Shown: positions 27,775 through 38,385 of the stretch, in pieces | How the letters are laid out: each line of letters starts with the position of its first letter | Numbering within the stretch: the stretch's first letter is position 1 | Assembly (NCBI GenBank): GCA_024372625.1 | Contig: CP099605.1 | Location: 2,728,001 to 2,792,000, forward strand | Direction: 5' to 3' | Source: Comamonadaceae bacterium OTU4NAUVB1 | GTDB lineage: Bacteria; Pseudomonadota; Gammaproteobacteria; Burkholderiales; Burkholderiaceae_C | Length of the DNA: 64,000 nt | Translations under genes and position numbers: made by a program | The notes under the pieces: generated by a model | Told to the model about the DNA's origin: nothing | Database searches by the model: none | What the model saw: the letters and a program-made list of their open reading frames with translations, nothing else

Positions 27775-27780
27775 ATTATA
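27775..27780 (-). promoter_or_regulatory. Candidate -10 box of fmdB-DUF502-aspS
   Basis: Reading on the minus strand, TATAAT stands 49 bases before the fmdB ATG, in the 127-base gap after the symporter gene. No clear -35 is visible. Confidence 0.45.
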
Positions 27781-27853
27781 GGTCGTCGGGTGCGCCGTCC
27801 GACCCGCCCCGGGAGGGGCCGGCGGGCACCCCGGCCGCAGCGCCGCAGGCGCG

Positions 27854-29302
27854 TCAACCCGCCTCGGTCGCGAGCGGGCGGTGCGGCGTGCGCACGTTGG
27901 CCAGCCATTGCGGTGCGAGCGATCCAGCCCCCATTCCCGCGAACGCGGCCAGCACGCCCGCGAGCTGGGCCGGGAACGACTCGCCCCAGGGCAGTGCCAG
28001 GAACGCCAGCCAGACCCCGATGCCCAGCAGCACGGCGGCCACGGCGCCCTGGGTGGTCGCCCGTTGCCAGTAGAGCCCGCACACCAGCGGCACGAAGGCG
28101 CCCACCAGCGGCACCTGGTAGGCCCCGGAGACCAGTTCGTAGATCGGCGTGCCCTGCATGCGGATCGCATAGGCCAGCACGGCGGCGCTGAACACCAGCA
28201 CGGTGACGCGCATGGTGCGCAGGTTCTCGCGGTCGGTGCCGCCCGGGCGGAACTGGCGCCAGATGTTCTCCGTGAAGGTGACGCTCGGCGCCAGCAGCGT
28301 CGCCGAAGCGGTCGACTTGATGGCCGAGAGCAGCGCGCCGAAGAACAGCACCTGCATCGCGAAGGGCATCTTCTCCAGCACCAGCGTGGGCAGCACCTTC
28401 TGCGGATCCTCCTGAAGCAGGGCCTGGGCCTGCTCCGGCATGATGATCAGCGCGCTGGCCACCAGGAACATGGGCACGAAGGCGAACAGGATGTACGCCA
28501 CCCCGCCGATGACCGGACCGCGCGTGGCCGCGCGCAGGTCGTTGGCGGACATCACGCGCTGGAACACGTCCTGCTGCGGGATCGAGCCCAGCATGATGGT
28601 GATGGCGGCGGCGAAGAAGAACAGGATGTCGCGCAGCGTGGGCTCCGGCCAGAAGCGGAACAGGTCGCGGCTGATCGCGAATGCCACCACCTTGTCGGCG
28701 CCACCGGCCATCTGACCGGCGAACACCGCGATTACCCCCAGACCCACGACCAGGATGATCATCTGGATGAAATCGGTCACCGCCACCGACCACATGCCGC
28801 CGAACAGCGTGTAGGCCAGGATCGAGACGACGCCGATCACCATGCCCACGGGAATCGGGATGGCACCGGCCGACAGCACGTTGAACACCAGCCCGAGTGC
28901 CGTGACCTGCGCCGACACCCAGCCCAGGTAGCTCACCATGATGATGAGCGAGCACGCCACCTCCACCGTGCGGCCGTAGCGCTCGCGGTAGTAGTCGCTG
29001 ATGGTCAGCAGCGTCATCCGGTAGAGCTTGCCGGCGAAGAACAGTCCGACCAGGATCAGGCACGTGCCGGCGCCGAACGGGTCCTCGATCACGCCCCGCA
29101 GGCCACCGTCGATGAACTTCGCCGGAATGCCGAGCACGGTCTCGGAGCCGAACCACGTCGCGAAGGTGGTCGTCACGATCATGAACAAGGGCAGATGGCG
29201 TCCGGCGATGGCGAAATCGGCCGTGTTGTCGACCCGCCGGGCCGCCACCAAGCCGATGGCGATCGTGAACAGCAGGTAGACGGCGACCAGGGTCAGCAGC
29301 AA
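27854..29302 (-). CDS. Sodium:solute symporter (SSS family)
   Basis: A 482-residue inner-membrane transporter with about 12-13 hydrophobic segments. SSS features include NTADFAIAGRHLP near the start, ATWFGSETVLGIPAKF, and the core SAIKSTASATLLAPS. The substrate is unknown (the family carries proline, pantothenate, acetate and others). Translation probably begins at a TTG (29302), because GGAGAAG lies eight bases before it and the protein's first membrane helix begins there. It follows ubiB by 51 bases. Confidence 0.88.
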   Translation of the reverse strand: MLLTLVAVYLLFTIAIGLVAARRVDNTADFAIAGRHLPLFMIVTTTFATWFGSETVLGIPAKFIDGGLRGVIEDPFGAGTCLILVGLFFAGKLYRMTLLTISDYYRERYGRTVEVACSLIIMVSYLGWVSAQVTALGLVFNVLSAGAIPIPVGMVIGVVSILAYTLFGGMWSVAVTDFIQMIILVVGLGVIAVFAGQMAGGADKVVAFAISRDLFRFWPEPTLRDILFFFAAAITIMLGSIPQQDVFQRVMSANDLRAATRGPVIGGVAYILFAFVPMFLVASALIIMPEQAQALLQEDPQKVLPTLVLEKMPFAMQVLFFGALLSAIKSTASATLLAPSVTFTENIWRQFRPGGTDRENLRTMRVTVLVFSAAVLAYAIRMQGTPIYELVSGAYQVPLVGAFVPLVCGLYWQRATTQGAVAAVLLGIGVWLAFLALPWGESFPAQLAGVLAAFAGMGAGSLAPQWLANVRTPHRPLATEAG

Positions 29303-29353
29303 GGGGACTTCTCCGGGACAGGCAGGGTGAAGGCAGGGTGGAGGCGGAAGCGT

Positions 29354-30919
29354 CTACAGGACCTTCACGCGCAGCAGCAGCTGCATCGCGAGCAGCCCCA
29401 ACGCAAAACCCACGCCACCATAGATCACCCCCTGCAGCAGGCCGATGGTCTTCTTCTGCGCTTGCAGCAGTTCGAGCAACTCACGGCGGTGGTCGTCGGG
29501 GCGGTGCTCCAGGTACTCGTGCAGCAGGCGGGGCAGCTGGGGCAGCAGCTTGGCGTAGCGCGGCGCCTCCTCCCGCAGTTGGGCGAACAGCCGTTTCGGC
29601 CCGATCTGGTCGAGCATCCACTTTTCCAGGAACGGCTTGGCCGTCGCCCAGAGGTCGAGTTCGGGATCGAGTTGTCGGCCGAGCCCCTCGATGTTGAGCA
29701 GGGTCTTCTGCAGCAGCACGAGTTGGGGCTGGATCTCGACGTGGAAGCGGCGCGAGGTCTGGAACAGGCGCATGAGCACCATGCCCAGCGAGATCTCCTT
29801 GAGCGGCCGGTCGAAATACGGCTCGCACACGGTCCGGATGGCCGCCTCGAGTTCGTCGATGCGCGTGCCCTCGGGCACCCAGCCGCTTTCCAGGTGAAGT
29901 TCGGCGACCCGCTTGTAGTCGCGGCGGAAGAAGGCGACGAAATTCTGCGCCAGGTATTCCTTGTCCGTCTCGGTCAGCGTGCCGACGATGCCGAAGTCCA
30001 GCGAGATGTAGCGGCCGAAAGTGGCCTCCTCCAGGCTCACCTGGATGTTGCCGGGATGCATGTCGGCATGGAAGAAACCGTCGCGGAAGACCTGCGTGAA
30101 GAAGATCGTGACGCCGTCGCGCGCCAGCTTGGGAATGTCGACGCCGGCCGCGCGCAGGCGGTCGAGCTGCGCGATGGGCACGCCGTTCATGCGCTCCATC
30201 ACCATGACCTCCGGGTGGCAGAAGTCCCAGATCATCTCGGGAATGAGCACCAGATCGAGTTCGGCCATGTTGCGCCGCAGCTGGGCGGCGTTGGCGGCCT
30301 CGCGCACCAGATCGAGCTCGTCGTGCAGGTACTTGTTGAATTCGGCCACCACCTCGCGCGGTTTGAGGCGCTTGCCGTCGGCCGACAGGCTCTCCACCCA
30401 GCCGGCCATCATGGCCATCAACGCCAGGTCCTTCTCCATCACGCGGCGCATGCCCGGGCGCAGCACCTTCACGGCGACATCGCGCACGCGGCCCTTGGCG
30501 TTGCGGATGGTCGCGAAATGCACCTGGGCGATCGAAGCGCTCGCGACCGGCGTCTCGTCGAAACGCTCGAAGACCTCGGCCACCGGCCGCTTGAAGGCGC
30601 GTTCGATGGTGGCGATGGCGACGGACGACGGAAACGGCGCCACGCGATCCTGCAGCCAGGCGAGCTCGTCGGCGATGTCCGGTGGCAGGAGGTCACGCCG
30701 CGTCGAGAGCACCTGACCGAATTTCACGAAGATGGGACCGAGCCGCTCCAGCGCCTCGCGCAGACGCTGGCCACGCGGCGCGTCCAGCCGCCGTCCGATC
30801 GAGAGCACGCGCGCCACGACTCCCAGCCATGGTTTCTGGAAGCTCGTGAGCACCAGCTCGTCGAGCCCGTAGCGCAGTGCGATCCAGACGATGTACAGAC
30901 CGCGTGAGAAGCGATTCAT
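29354..30919 (-). CDS. ubiB: UbiB-family protein kinase-like protein of ubiquinone synthesis
   Basis: A 521-residue ABC1/ADCK-type atypical kinase needed for aerobic ubiquinone synthesis at the inner membrane. The [14 protein letters not shown] motif (KxGQ) is at about residues 66-80. SIAQVHFA, the ADMHPGNI catalytic-loop motif and the LDFGIVG metal motif follow. Two C-terminal membrane helices (about residues 480-520) anchor it. The ATG overlaps the ubiJ stop (ATGA), so the two are coupled as in the E. coli ubiE-ubiJ-ubiB order. Confidence 0.95.
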   Translation of the reverse strand: MNRFSRGLYIVWIALRYGLDELVLTSFQKPWLGVVARVLSIGRRLDAPRGQRLREALERLGPIFVKFGQVLSTRRDLLPPDIADELAWLQDRVAPFPSSVAIATIERAFKRPVAEVFERFDETPVASASIAQVHFATIRNAKGRVRDVAVKVLRPGMRRVMEKDLALMAMMAGWVESLSADGKRLKPREVVAEFNKYLHDELDLVREAANAAQLRRNMAELDLVLIPEMIWDFCHPEVMVMERMNGVPIAQLDRLRAAGVDIPKLARDGVTIFFTQVFRDGFFHADMHPGNIQVSLEEATFGRYISLDFGIVGTLTETDKEYLAQNFVAFFRRDYKRVAELHLESGWVPEGTRIDELEAAIRTVCEPYFDRPLKEISLGMVLMRLFQTSRRFHVEIQPQLVLLQKTLLNIEGLGRQLDPELDLWATAKPFLEKWMLDQIGPKRLFAQLREEAPRYAKLLPQLPRLLHEYLEHRPDDHRRELLELLQAQKKTIGLLQGVIYGGVGFALGLLAMQLLLRVKVL

Positions 30920-31488
30920 TCGTTGCTCGCGCTCCCGGAGGCCCCACCCGGACGCCCCGCGGCGCCCGTCGCCTTGCCGACGAACTGGCGCAATGCCGCG
31001 GCCACGCGGCGCGCCACGTTGCCGATGGTGTGCGCGGGCACGTCGCCGATCACGCGCGCGAGGTCGTCCTCGACGTCCCAGCGCACATGGTCGACCAGCC
31101 AGTTGACCTCGGCGGCGAGCTGCACGTCGCCGACGATGCGCACCGACGGCTTGTCGCCGCGCAGCGTCGCGCCGGCCAGCTTCAGGGGCGAGGTCTCGGT
31201 GACGATCAGGGTGAGTTCGGGGATGGCGCCCTCGGGCGCCAAGTCGAGCAGGCCGGCGGGCGTCGCCACCAGTTGCAGGGTGACGAAACGCCATTCGAAG
31301 CGCACCACGCGGCCCTTCTGGCGCACCAGTCGCTGCTGGGCCTCCGGTTCCTGCTGCAGGACGTGGTTGAGGAACAGCACGGCGTGCTGCTGGACCTCGT
31401 GGACCGCCCAGACGGGCGGCCGCAGGCGGCTGCCGACACGATCGAGGAGGCCGTCGAGAAAAGAAAAAGGGGACGATGGTGTAGCCAT
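30916..31488 (-). CDS. ubiJ: SCP2-domain ubiquinone biosynthesis accessory factor UbiJ
   Basis: A 190-residue protein with an N-terminal SCP2 sterol-carrier-like domain (about residues 20-110). A C-terminal Arg/Ala region follows ([13 protein letters not shown]). UbiJ binds the hydrophobic intermediates in the Ubi complex. Identification rests on the SCP2-like fold and on the position between ubiE and ubiB. The ATG at 31488 is six bases after a GATAAT box, so the message may be leaderless from that promoter. Confidence 0.85.
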   Translation of the reverse strand: MATPSSPFSFLDGLLDRVGSRLRPPVWAVHEVQQHAVLFLNHVLQQEPEAQQRLVRQKGRVVRFEWRFVTLQLVATPAGLLDLAPEGAIPELTLIVTETSPLKLAGATLRGDKPSVRIVGDVQLAAEVNWLVDHVRWDVEDDLARVIGDVPAHTIGNVARRVAAALRQFVGKATGAAGRPGGASGSASNE

Positions 31489-31494
31489 GTCCCC

Positions 31495-31500
31495 ATTATC
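31495..31500 (-). promoter_or_regulatory. Candidate -10 box directly before ubiJ
   Basis: On the minus strand GATAAT is followed by GGGGAC and then the ubiJ ATG. Initiation at the usual distance would leave little or no leader. Confidence 0.4.
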
Positions 31501-31555
31501 CCGCCCGCATGCGCACCGGTCGTCGGCCGGTGCGCCGCGATGGCACCGTCTCAGG

Positions 31556-32620
31556 TCATTGCAATGCCTGCACGCCCGCCACCAGCCAGCCGCCCGCGCC
31601 ATTGGTGGGCTTGGTCATGTTCCAGACCTCGCGGAACGGGCTCGGGCCAGCCGCCGCGTCCTCGCGGATCATGCCGGAGAACTCGACACTCGCCAGGTAG
31701 ACGTCGGGCAACTCCTCGATGCCCAGCAGCTTGGCGTCAAGCATCACGACCTCGGTCTTGTTGGGCTGGCCACCGGTGTGCGTCTCGCGTTCGGCCAGCT
31801 GCGACTGGATCTCGCCGAGCATGCCGTCGGTCATCATGGAGCGCAGGTTGCCGACGTCGGCACGGTCCCAGGCATCCTGCAGCGTCACGAAATTGCGCTT
31901 CGCGGCGGTCAGGAAGCCGTCGGTGTCGAAATCGGCCGGAACGCCCCACGACTGCGCACCGCCCAGGGCCGAACCGATCATGCTGCCGCCGGCCGCACCG
32001 ACCGCACCGGCGCCGGCCGCGTTGGCCATCGACGAGATGCCCGACGCGGCACCGGGACGCTGCGCGTTGGCATCGAAGGACGTGGCGCCCGTCTCCCAGG
32101 GCCGTGCCGAGGCGTCGTTGCCCACCTTGGCGGGGCTGTACTGCGTGGGCGTCGGTGCGTCCGCGGGGCTGTTGCCGGCACCCTGGAACGCGAAGTCGCC
32201 GTTGCGCTGGCCACCGCCGTTGCCGGCGCGCGAGCGGGCCGCGAAGAAACGCCACGCCATGAAACCGGCCATGACCACCAGCAGGATCAGCAGGATGTTG
32301 CCGAAGCCGGCACCCAGGCCCAGCGAATGCGCGAGCCACGCCAGGCCCAGACCCGCGGCCAGGCCGCCGAGCATGCCGCCCCAGTTGCGCTTGGGCGCGG
32401 CGGCGGCGGGCGCGGCGGCACCAGGACGGGCGGCCGCGTTGTTGGCGTTCTGCGCCGGGGCGCCCGGCGTCGTCGGCGAGGCCGGTGGCGACGCCTCGCG
32501 CTGCGTCACGTTGTTCGACTGGCGGCCCATCGACTGCCCGCCCCCCATGCGCTTTGCATCGGCCTGGGCGCTCACGAGCACCATGGCGCACACCAGGCAC
32601 GCGGTCCAGAAGTTCTTCAT
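31556..32620 (-). CDS. Tim44-like domain membrane protein
   Basis: A 354-residue protein with a signal peptide (about residues 1-22, SAQADA), then a low-complexity Ala/Pro/Asn stretch. One or two Gly-rich hydrophobic segments lie at about residues 83-125. The C-terminal Tim44-like domain starts at about residue 225 (FLTAAKRNFVTLQDAWDRADVG) and runs to the end. Mitochondrial Tim44 tethers the import motor to the membrane. The role of bacterial relatives is not settled. It stands between ubiE and ubiJ on the same strand. Confidence 0.88.
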   Translation of the reverse strand: MKNFWTACLVCAMVLVSAQADAKRMGGGQSMGRQSNNVTQREASPPASPTTPGAPAQNANNAAARPGAAAPAAAAPKRNWGGMLGGLAAGLGLAWLAHSLGLGAGFGNILLILLVVMAGFMAWRFFAARSRAGNGGGQRNGDFAFQGAGNSPADAPTPTQYSPAKVGNDASARPWETGATSFDANAQRPGAASGISSMANAAGAGAVGAAGGSMIGSALGGAQSWGVPADFDTDGFLTAAKRNFVTLQDAWDRADVGNLRSMMTDGMLGEIQSQLAERETHTGGQPNKTEVVMLDAKLLGIEELPDVYLASVEFSGMIREDAAAGPSPFREVWNMTKPTNGAGGWLVAGVQALQ

Positions 32621-32663
32621 TTCATCGTCTCCTCAACGGGGTGATCCCGGAAAAATTCAGCGT

Positions 32664-33395
32664 TCAACACTTGATTCCAACATGCAGGGCGACGATGCCG
32701 CCGGTCATGTTGTGATAGTCCACATGGCCGAAACCGCCCTCCTTCATGAGGGCCTTGAGCTCTTCCTGCGACGGGTGCATCCGGATGGATTCCGCCAGGT
32801 AGCGATAGCTGGCGTCATCGCCCGCCACCGCCTTGCCCAGGCGTGGCAGCACCTTGAAGGAATACCAGTCGTAGGCCTTGCGCAACGGCTGCGCGACCTT
32901 GGAGAACTCCAGCACCAGCAGCTTGCCGCGCGGCTTGAGCACGCGGTTCATCTCCTTGAGCGCCAGGTCCTTGTGCGTCATGTTGCGCAGGCCGAAGGCG
33001 ACCGTGACGACGTCGAAGTGGTCGTCGGGAAACGGCAGCTTCTCGGCATCGCAGACCATCGTCGGCAGGCTCACGCCGGCGTCGAGCAGACGCTCGCGGC
33101 CGGTGCGCAGCATGGCCTCGTTGATGTCGGTGTGCACGACCTCGCCGGTGGTACCCACCTTCTTCGAGAAGGCCAACGCCAGGTCGCCCGTGCCGCCCGC
33201 GATGTCCAGCACGCGCGAGCCCTCGCCGACGTTGGCGACCATCACGGTGTAGGCCTTCCAGGCGCGATGCATGCCGACCGACATCAGGTCGTTCATGAGG
33301 TCGTAGCGCGTGGCGACCGAGTCGAACACGCCCCGCACGCGACGCGCCTTGTCGCGTTCGTCGACGTTCTCGAAACCGAAATGGGTGGTGCTCAT
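32664..33395 (-). CDS. ubiE: Demethylmenaquinone/ubiquinone C-methyltransferase
   Basis: A 243-residue SAM-dependent methyltransferase making the C-methylation step of ubiquinone (and menaquinone if present). The SAM motif I is [44 protein letters not shown] and the final [14 protein letters not shown] are family signatures. I use the ATG at 33395 (MSTTHFGF); an ATG nine bases upstream would add MAS. ubiJ and ubiB follow after one intervening gene. Confidence 0.96.
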   Translation of the reverse strand: MSTTHFGFENVDERDKARRVRGVFDSVATRYDLMNDLMSVGMHRAWKAYTVMVANVGEGSRVLDIAGGTGDLALAFSKKVGTTGEVVHTDINEAMLRTGRERLLDAGVSLPTMVCDAEKLPFPDDHFDVVTVAFGLRNMTHKDLALKEMNRVLKPRGKLLVLEFSKVAQPLRKAYDWYSFKVLPRLGKAVAGDDASYRYLAESIRMHPSQEELKALMKEGGFGHVDYHNMTGGIVALHVGIKC

Positions 33396-33476
33396 GCTTG
33401 CCATATTAGGGCGGAAGCACTCACCTCAAGCCGACGACCCCGCAAGGACGGCGGACATTGGCGGGGGACGCGATCC

Positions 33477-33899
33477 TCAGTGGCTGCCGCAGGCGTGACC
33501 GCCACCGCCGCCCGACACGGCCATGGGCGCGTCGCGGTCCACGCCGGCGGCCGACAGGCGCTGTTCGTAGCGCGCCCACAGCGCCTCCTGCTGAGCGCCG
33601 AGCTCGTAGAGCAGCGTCCATGTGAAGATGCCGCTTTCATGGCCGTCGGTGAAGACCGGCTTGACCGCGTAATTGCCCACGGGCTCCAGCGCCAGCAGGC
33701 CGACGTCGCGTTTGCCGGTCTGCAACACCTCCTGGCCGGGGCCGTGGCCCTGGACTTCGGCCGATGGCGAGTACACGCGCATCAGTTCGAACGGGATGCG
33801 GAAGTTCGCACCGTCGGAAAAACCCACCTCCAGCACGCGCGACTGGCCGTGGACGGTGATCGATTGGGGCGTCGGTGCGCCGATGTGCAGGCCTGCCAT
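33477..33899 (-). CDS. DUF971 domain protein
   Basis: A 140-residue protein of the DUF971 (GBBH-like N-terminal) family. The SRVLEVGFSDGANFRIPFELMRVYSPSAEV core is at about residues 19-48. PVFTDGHESGIFTWTLLYELG follows. The C-terminus ends in a Gly-rich stretch with HACGSH, which might bind metal. The function is unknown; related domains are found near iron-sulfur proteins. The start lies 12 bases after a run of 14 C on this strand (33911-33924). Confidence 0.82.
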   Translation of the reverse strand: MAGLHIGAPTPQSITVHGQSRVLEVGFSDGANFRIPFELMRVYSPSAEVQGHGPGQEVLQTGKRDVGLLALEPVGNYAVKPVFTDGHESGIFTWTLLYELGAQQEALWARYEQRLSAAGVDRDAPMAVSGGGGGHACGSH

Positions 33900-33910
33900 G
33901 GGAATGTCCT

Positions 33911-33924
33911 GGGGGGGGGGGGGG
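33911..33924 (+). repeat. Homopolymeric G(14) tract
   Basis: Fourteen G on the plus strand, in the 30-base gap between the HIT gene's end and the DUF971 start. Such a tract is slippage-prone. It is not inside a coding sequence. Confidence 0.9.
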
Positions 33925-33929
33925 TGGTT

Positions 33930-34400
33930 TCAGTCGGTGCCGATGGCGCTCAGGCGCTCGGCGAGCGTCCGCTCGAGCACCGGCAGCAGCGCGGCGACGG
34001 CGGCCTCGCGCGCGGTGTCGCGGGAACGCCGGGCCTCGGCCCAGACCGGCGCGGGAAAATGGCTGTCGCCCTCGAAGCGCGCGATCACGTGCCAGTGCAG
34101 GTGCGGCACCATGTTGCCCAACGCGGCCAAGTTGACCTTGGCCGGTGCCAGATGCTCGATCAGGACGCGCTCGACCGTCGCCACGGCGTCCATGCAGCGC
34201 GCGCGTCCGGTCGCGTCGAGGTCGGAGAACTCGGCCACGTGGTCGTGCCAGACCACGCGGTAGAACGCCGGGAAGCCGGCCTCGTCCGCATGGACGACGC
34301 GGAAGTCGGCCGCATCGAACACGATGCGCCCGCCCGCCGCGTCGCACAGCGGGCAGCCCGCCCGGCGCGCGGTTGGCAGCGGCGTCGACACGTCGCTCAC
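33930..34400 (-). CDS. HIT-family nucleotide hydrolase/transferase
   Basis: A 156-residue protein with the histidine-triad motif [10 protein letters not shown] near residue 105 and an N-terminal CPLC pair that may bind zinc. HIT proteins hydrolyse or transfer nucleotide phosphoramidates and dinucleotides; the substrate is unknown here. The start is a GTG overlapping the stop of the large FAD/FeS oxidoreductase by four bases (GTGA), so it is translationally coupled to it. Confidence 0.88.
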   Translation of the reverse strand: MSDVSTPLPTARRAGCPLCDAAGGRIVFDAADFRVVHADEAGFPAFYRVVWHDHVAEFSDLDATGRARCMDAVATVERVLIEHLAPAKVNLAALGNMVPHLHWHVIARFEGDSHFPAPVWAEARRSRDTAREAAVAALLPVLERTLAERLSAIGTD

Positions 34401-37400
34401 ACCAGCACCCGCTCGATGCCGCCGGCATTGGCCGCAGCGACGTAGGCCGGCAGCCACTGCTCGCCCAGGATCTTGCGCGCCATCTCGACGACGATGTAGT
34501 CGGCCTCGAGCAGGCCGTTGTCCAGGTCGCCGCCATAGCGCGACAGCCCCTGCAGGCAGCTCGGGCAGCTGGTCAGGATCTTCACGTCGCCCCGTGCCGG
34601 CGCCTTGCCCGACGCCCGCAGCGCGGCCTCGCCCTTCTTCAGTTCCTCCTCCTTGCGAAAGCGGATCTGCGTGGCGATGTCCGGCCGCGTGACGCCCAGC
34701 GTGCCGGACTCGCCGCAGCAGCGGTCGTTCTTCTGCACGCCGTCGCCCACCAGCGCCTTGACGGTCTTCATCGGGTCCTGCAGCTTCATCGGGCTGTGGC
34801 AGGGGTCGTGGTAGAGGTAGCCGCCACCGCCGGCGTCGCCCAGCGTGATGCCCTTCTCCAGCAGGTATTCGTGGATGTCGATGATCCGGCAACCGGGGAA
34901 GATCTTGTCGAACTGGTAGCCCTGGAGTTGGTCGTAGCAGGTGCCGCAGCTCACCACCACCGTCTTGATGTCGAGGTAGTTGAGGGTGTTGGCCACGCGG
35001 TGGAAGAGCACGCGGTTGTCGGTGATCATCTTCTCGGCCTTGTCGAACTGGCCGCTGCCGCGCTGGGGGTAGCCGCAGCAGAGGTAGCCCGGCGGCAGCA
35101 CGGTCTGCACGCCGGCATGCCAGAGCATCGCCTGCGTGGCCAGGCCGACCTGCGAGAACAGCCGCTCCGAGCCGCAGCCGGGAAAATAGAACACGGCCTC
35201 GGTCTCCGACGTGGTGGCCTTCGGGTTCCGGATGATCGGGACGTAGTCGGCATCCTCGATGTCCAGCAGCGCGCGCGCGGTCTGCTTGGGCAGGCCGCCG
35301 GGCATCTTCTTGTTGATGAAGTGGATCACCTGCTCCTTGACCGGCGCCGGCCCGAGCGTGGCCGGCGGCAGGGCCGTCTGCTTCTTCGCGGGCAGCCGGA
35401 AGAAGTCGTGGGCCAGGCGCTGCGCCTTGAAGCCGATGTCCACCATGCCCACGCGCATCGCCTTGATGGTGGCCGGGTTGGTGGCGTTGAGGAACATCAT
35501 GGCCGCGGCGTTGCCGGGACGGAAGCTCTTCTGCCCCATCTTGCGCAGCAGGTTGCGCATGTTCATCGAGACGTCGCCGAAATCGATCTTCACCGGGCAG
35601 GGCGTGAGGCACTTGTGGCAGACCGTGCAATGGTCGGCCACGTCCTCGAACTCCTCCCAGTGCTTCAGGCTCACGCCGCGTCGCGTCTGCTCCTCGTAGA
35701 GAAAGGCCTCGACCAGCAGCGAGGTCGCCAGGATCTTGTTGCGCGGGCTGTAGAGCAGGTTGGCGCGGGGCACGTGGGTCGCGCACACCGGCTTGCACTT
35801 GCCGCAGCGCAGGCAGTCCTTGACCGAATCGGCGATGGCGCCGATGTCGCTCTGCTGCATGATCAGCGACTCGTGGCCCATCAGGCCGAAGCTCGGGGTG
35901 TAGGCGTTGGTGAGGTCGGCGTGCAGTTCCTGCGGCGCCGGGCCCGGCGAGCGCAGCAGCTTGCCCTTGTTGAAGCGTCCTTCCGGATCGATGCGCCGCT
36001 TGTATTCGGTGAACGGACGCAGCTCCTCGTCGGAGAGGAATTCGAGCTTGGTGATGCCGATGCCGTGCTCCCCGGAGATCACGCCGTCCAGGCTGCGCGC
36101 CAGCGCCATGATGCGCACCACCGCGGCGTGGGCGGTCTGCAGCATCTCGTAGTTGTCGCTGTTCACCGGCAGGTTGGTGTGGACGTTGCCGTCGCCCGCG
36201 TGCATGTGCAATGCCACCCACACGCGGCCCTTGAGCACGCGCTGGTGGATGGCGGCGCACTCGGCCAGGATCGGCGCGAACTCCTCGCCCGTGAAGATCT
36301 GCTGCAGCGGCGCACGCAGCTGCGTCTTCCAGCTCGCACGCAGCGAGTGGTCCTGCAGCTGCGCGAATAGCGCGTCGATGTCGCGCAGCCACGAAGCCCA
36401 CGTCGCGCGCACCTCGCGCACCAGCGCCACGGCCTGCGCCACGCGCGCCTCCAGCAGTTCCACCGCCGGGATGTCGTTGGCGTCGTCGGTCTTCCCCAGG
36501 GGCAGGTTGCCGCGCGTGAGGAACTCCTCCAGCGCGTCGGCGAAGGCGATCTTGTTGCCCAGCGACAGCTCGATGTTGATGCGCTCGATGCCGTCGGTGT
36601 ACTCGGCCATGCGCGGCAGCGGGATCACCACGTCCTCGTTGATCTTGAAGGCGTTGGTGTGGCGGCTGATGGCCGCCGTGCGCTTGCGGTCGAGCCAGAA
36701 CTTCTTGCGTGCCTCGGGGCTGATGGCGACGAAGCCCTCGCCGCTGCGCGAGTTGGCGATGCGCACCACCTCCGAGGTGGCGCGCGCCACGGCGTCGGCG
36801 TCGTCGCCGGCGATGTCGCCGAACAGCACCATCTTGGGCAGGCCGCCATGCTTCTTCGACTTGGTGGCGTAGCCCACCGCCTTGAGGTAGCGGTCGTCCA
36901 GGTGCTCCAGGCCGGCGAGCAGCACGCCCGAGCGCTTCTGCTCGGCGAACATGAAATCCTTGATCTCGACGATGCTGGGCACCGCGTCCCTGGCGTTGCC
37001 GAAGAACTCCAGGCACACCGTGCGCGTGTGCGAGGGCATGCGGTGGACGATCCAGCGGCAGCTGGTGATCAGACCGTCGCAGCCCTCCTTCTGGATGCCC
37101 GGCAGGCCCGAGAGGAACTTGTCCGTCACGTCCTTGCCCAGGCCCTCCTTGCGGAAGGTCCGCCCGGGGATCTCCAGGCGCTCGGCGCGCAGCTCGGTCG
37201 TGCCATCGGCGGCGAAGTACTGCAGGTCGAAGACGGCCGACTCGGCATCGTGGATCTTGCCCAGGTTGTGGCCGATGCGCGTGACCTCCAGCCATTCGGC
37301 CTGCGGCGTCACCATGCGCCAGGAGGCCAGGTTGTCCAGCGCCGTGCCCCACAGCACGGCCTTCTTGCCGCCGGCGTTCATCGCCACGTTGCCGCCCACG

Positions 37401-38275
37401 CAGGAGGCCTCGGCGGAGGTCGGGTCGACCGCGAACACGTAGCCCGCGCGCTCGGCCGCGTCGGCCACGCGCTGCGTGACCACGCCGGCGCCGGTCCAGA
37501 TGGTCGGCACGGGATCGGCCAGACCCGGCAGCGCGACCAGCTCGACCTCGGTCATCGCCTCCAGCTTCTCGGTGTTGATGACCGCGCTGTTCCAGGTCAG
37601 CGGGATCGCACCGCCGGTGTAGCCGGTGCCGCCCCCGCGCGGGATGATCGTCAGGCCCAGCTCGATGCAGCCCTTGACCAGCAGGGCCATCTCTGCCTCG
37701 GTGTCCGGGCACAGCACGACGAAGGGGTACTCCACGCGCCAGTCGGTCGCGTCGGTCACGTGCGCCACGCGCGAGAGGCCGTCGAACTTGACGTTGTCCC
37801 TGGCCGTGAGCCTGCGGAAGACGCGCGTGGCCTTGCGCCGCAGCGCGGCGACGTCTCGGAACATGGCGTCGAAGGCCGCGATGGCCCCCGCCACCAGCGC
37901 CGACAGCTCGCCCACCAGCGCGTCGCGCTGCGCGTCGACGTCGGGCGTGCGCCGCTTGCCGACCTCGCCCAGGCGGTGCGCGAGCGCTTCGACCAGCTGG
38001 CCACGCCGGCGCGGGTTGTCCAGCAGGTCGTCGATCAGGTAGGGGTTGCGCTGCACGACCCAGATGTCGCCCAGCACCTCGTAGAGCATGCGCGCCGAGC
38101 GGCCCGTGCGGCGCTCGTCGCGCAGTGACTGCAGCAGCGTCCAGCCGCGCTCGCCCAGCAGGCGGATCACGATCTCGCGGTCGGAGAAGCTCGTGTAGTT
38201 GTAGGGGATCTCGCGGAGTCGCGCGGGCTCTGCGGCCTGTGACAACAACGCCGTCAGCGCGGTGGGTGCATTCAT
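34397..38275 (-). CDS. DUF3683-type FAD-linked oxidase / FeS oxidoreductase (large fusion)
   Basis: A 1292-residue cytoplasmic or membrane-peripheral protein. An N-terminal DUF3683 region (about residues 1-175) precedes the FAD-binding PCMH domain with [14 protein letters not shown] (about residues 205-225). The FAD-oxidase C domain follows with [10 protein letters not shown] and GEHGIGITK. Two 4Fe-4S motifs come next, [11 protein letters not shown] (about 820) and [11 protein letters not shown] (about 883). Two CCG-type heterodisulfide-reductase-like modules end it, with CCGYPQ (about 1067) and CCGESG (about 1185). It looks like GlcD/DLD-type oxidase plus GlcF-like electron carrier in one chain. 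I infer a 2-hydroxyacid (possibly D-lactate) as substrate. The HIT gene overlaps its stop. Confidence 0.9.
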   Translation of the reverse strand: MNAPTALTALLSQAAEPARLREIPYNYTSFSDREIVIRLLGERGWTLLQSLRDERRTGRSARMLYEVLGDIWVVQRNPYLIDDLLDNPRRRGQLVEALAHRLGEVGKRRTPDVDAQRDALVGELSALVAGAIAAFDAMFRDVAALRRKATRVFRRLTARDNVKFDGLSRVAHVTDATDWRVEYPFVVLCPDTEAEMALLVKGCIELGLTIIPRGGGTGYTGGAIPLTWNSAVINTEKLEAMTEVELVALPGLADPVPTIWTGAGVVTQRVADAAERAGYVFAVDPTSAEASCVGGNVAMNAGGKKAVLWGTALDNLASWRMVTPQAEWLEVTRIGHNLGKIHDAESAVFDLQYFAADGTTELRAERLEIPGRTFRKEGLGKDVTDKFLSGLPGIQKEGCDGLITSCRWIVHRMPSHTRTVCLEFFGNARDAVPSIVEIKDFMFAEQKRSGVLLAGLEHLDDRYLKAVGYATKSKKHGGLPKMVLFGDIAGDDADAVARATSEVVRIANSRSGEGFVAISPEARKKFWLDRKRTAAISRHTNAFKINEDVVIPLPRMAEYTDGIERINIELSLGNKIAFADALEEFLTRGNLPLGKTDDANDIPAVELLEARVAQAVALVREVRATWASWLRDIDALFAQLQDHSLRASWKTQLRAPLQQIFTGEEFAPILAECAAIHQRVLKGRVWVALHMHAGDGNVHTNLPVNSDNYEMLQTAHAAVVRIMALARSLDGVISGEHGIGITKLEFLSDEELRPFTEYKRRIDPEGRFNKGKLLRSPGPAPQELHADLTNAYTPSFGLMGHESLIMQQSDIGAIADSVKDCLRCGKCKPVCATHVPRANLLYSPRNKILATSLLVEAFLYEEQTRRGVSLKHWEEFEDVADHCTVCHKCLTPCPVKIDFGDVSMNMRNLLRKMGQKSFRPGNAAAMMFLNATNPATIKAMRVGMVDIGFKAQRLAHDFFRLPAKKQTALPPATLGPAPVKEQVIHFINKKMPGGLPKQTARALLDIEDADYVPIIRNPKATTSETEAVFYFPGCGSERLFSQVGLATQAMLWHAGVQTVLPPGYLCCGYPQRGSGQFDKAEKMITDNRVLFHRVANTLNYLDIKTVVVSCGTCYDQLQGYQFDKIFPGCRIIDIHEYLLEKGITLGDAGGGGYLYHDPCHSPMKLQDPMKTVKALVGDGVQKNDRCCGESGTLGVTRPDIATQIRFRKEEELKKGEAALRASGKAPARGDVKILTSCPSCLQGLSRYGGDLDNGLLEADYIVVEMARKILGEQWLPAYVAAANAGGIERVLV

Positions 38276-38385
38276 CGGGGAATTTGCCTCGGCCGGGCGC
38301 TGCGCACCCGCTTGCCGGGCCGGGGATTTTAGGTCAGCGCGCTCTTCGCGACCCGGGCGGGGTCAACCCGGCCGCCCCTCGCCCC

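Noticed and set aside
27881..30907. A 1008-codon open frame on the plus strand opposite the symporter and ubiB
   Set aside because: It is antisense to two well-recognised genes and its translation is Gln/His/Arg-rich without family motifs. Long shadows like this are expected in G+C-rich DNA.
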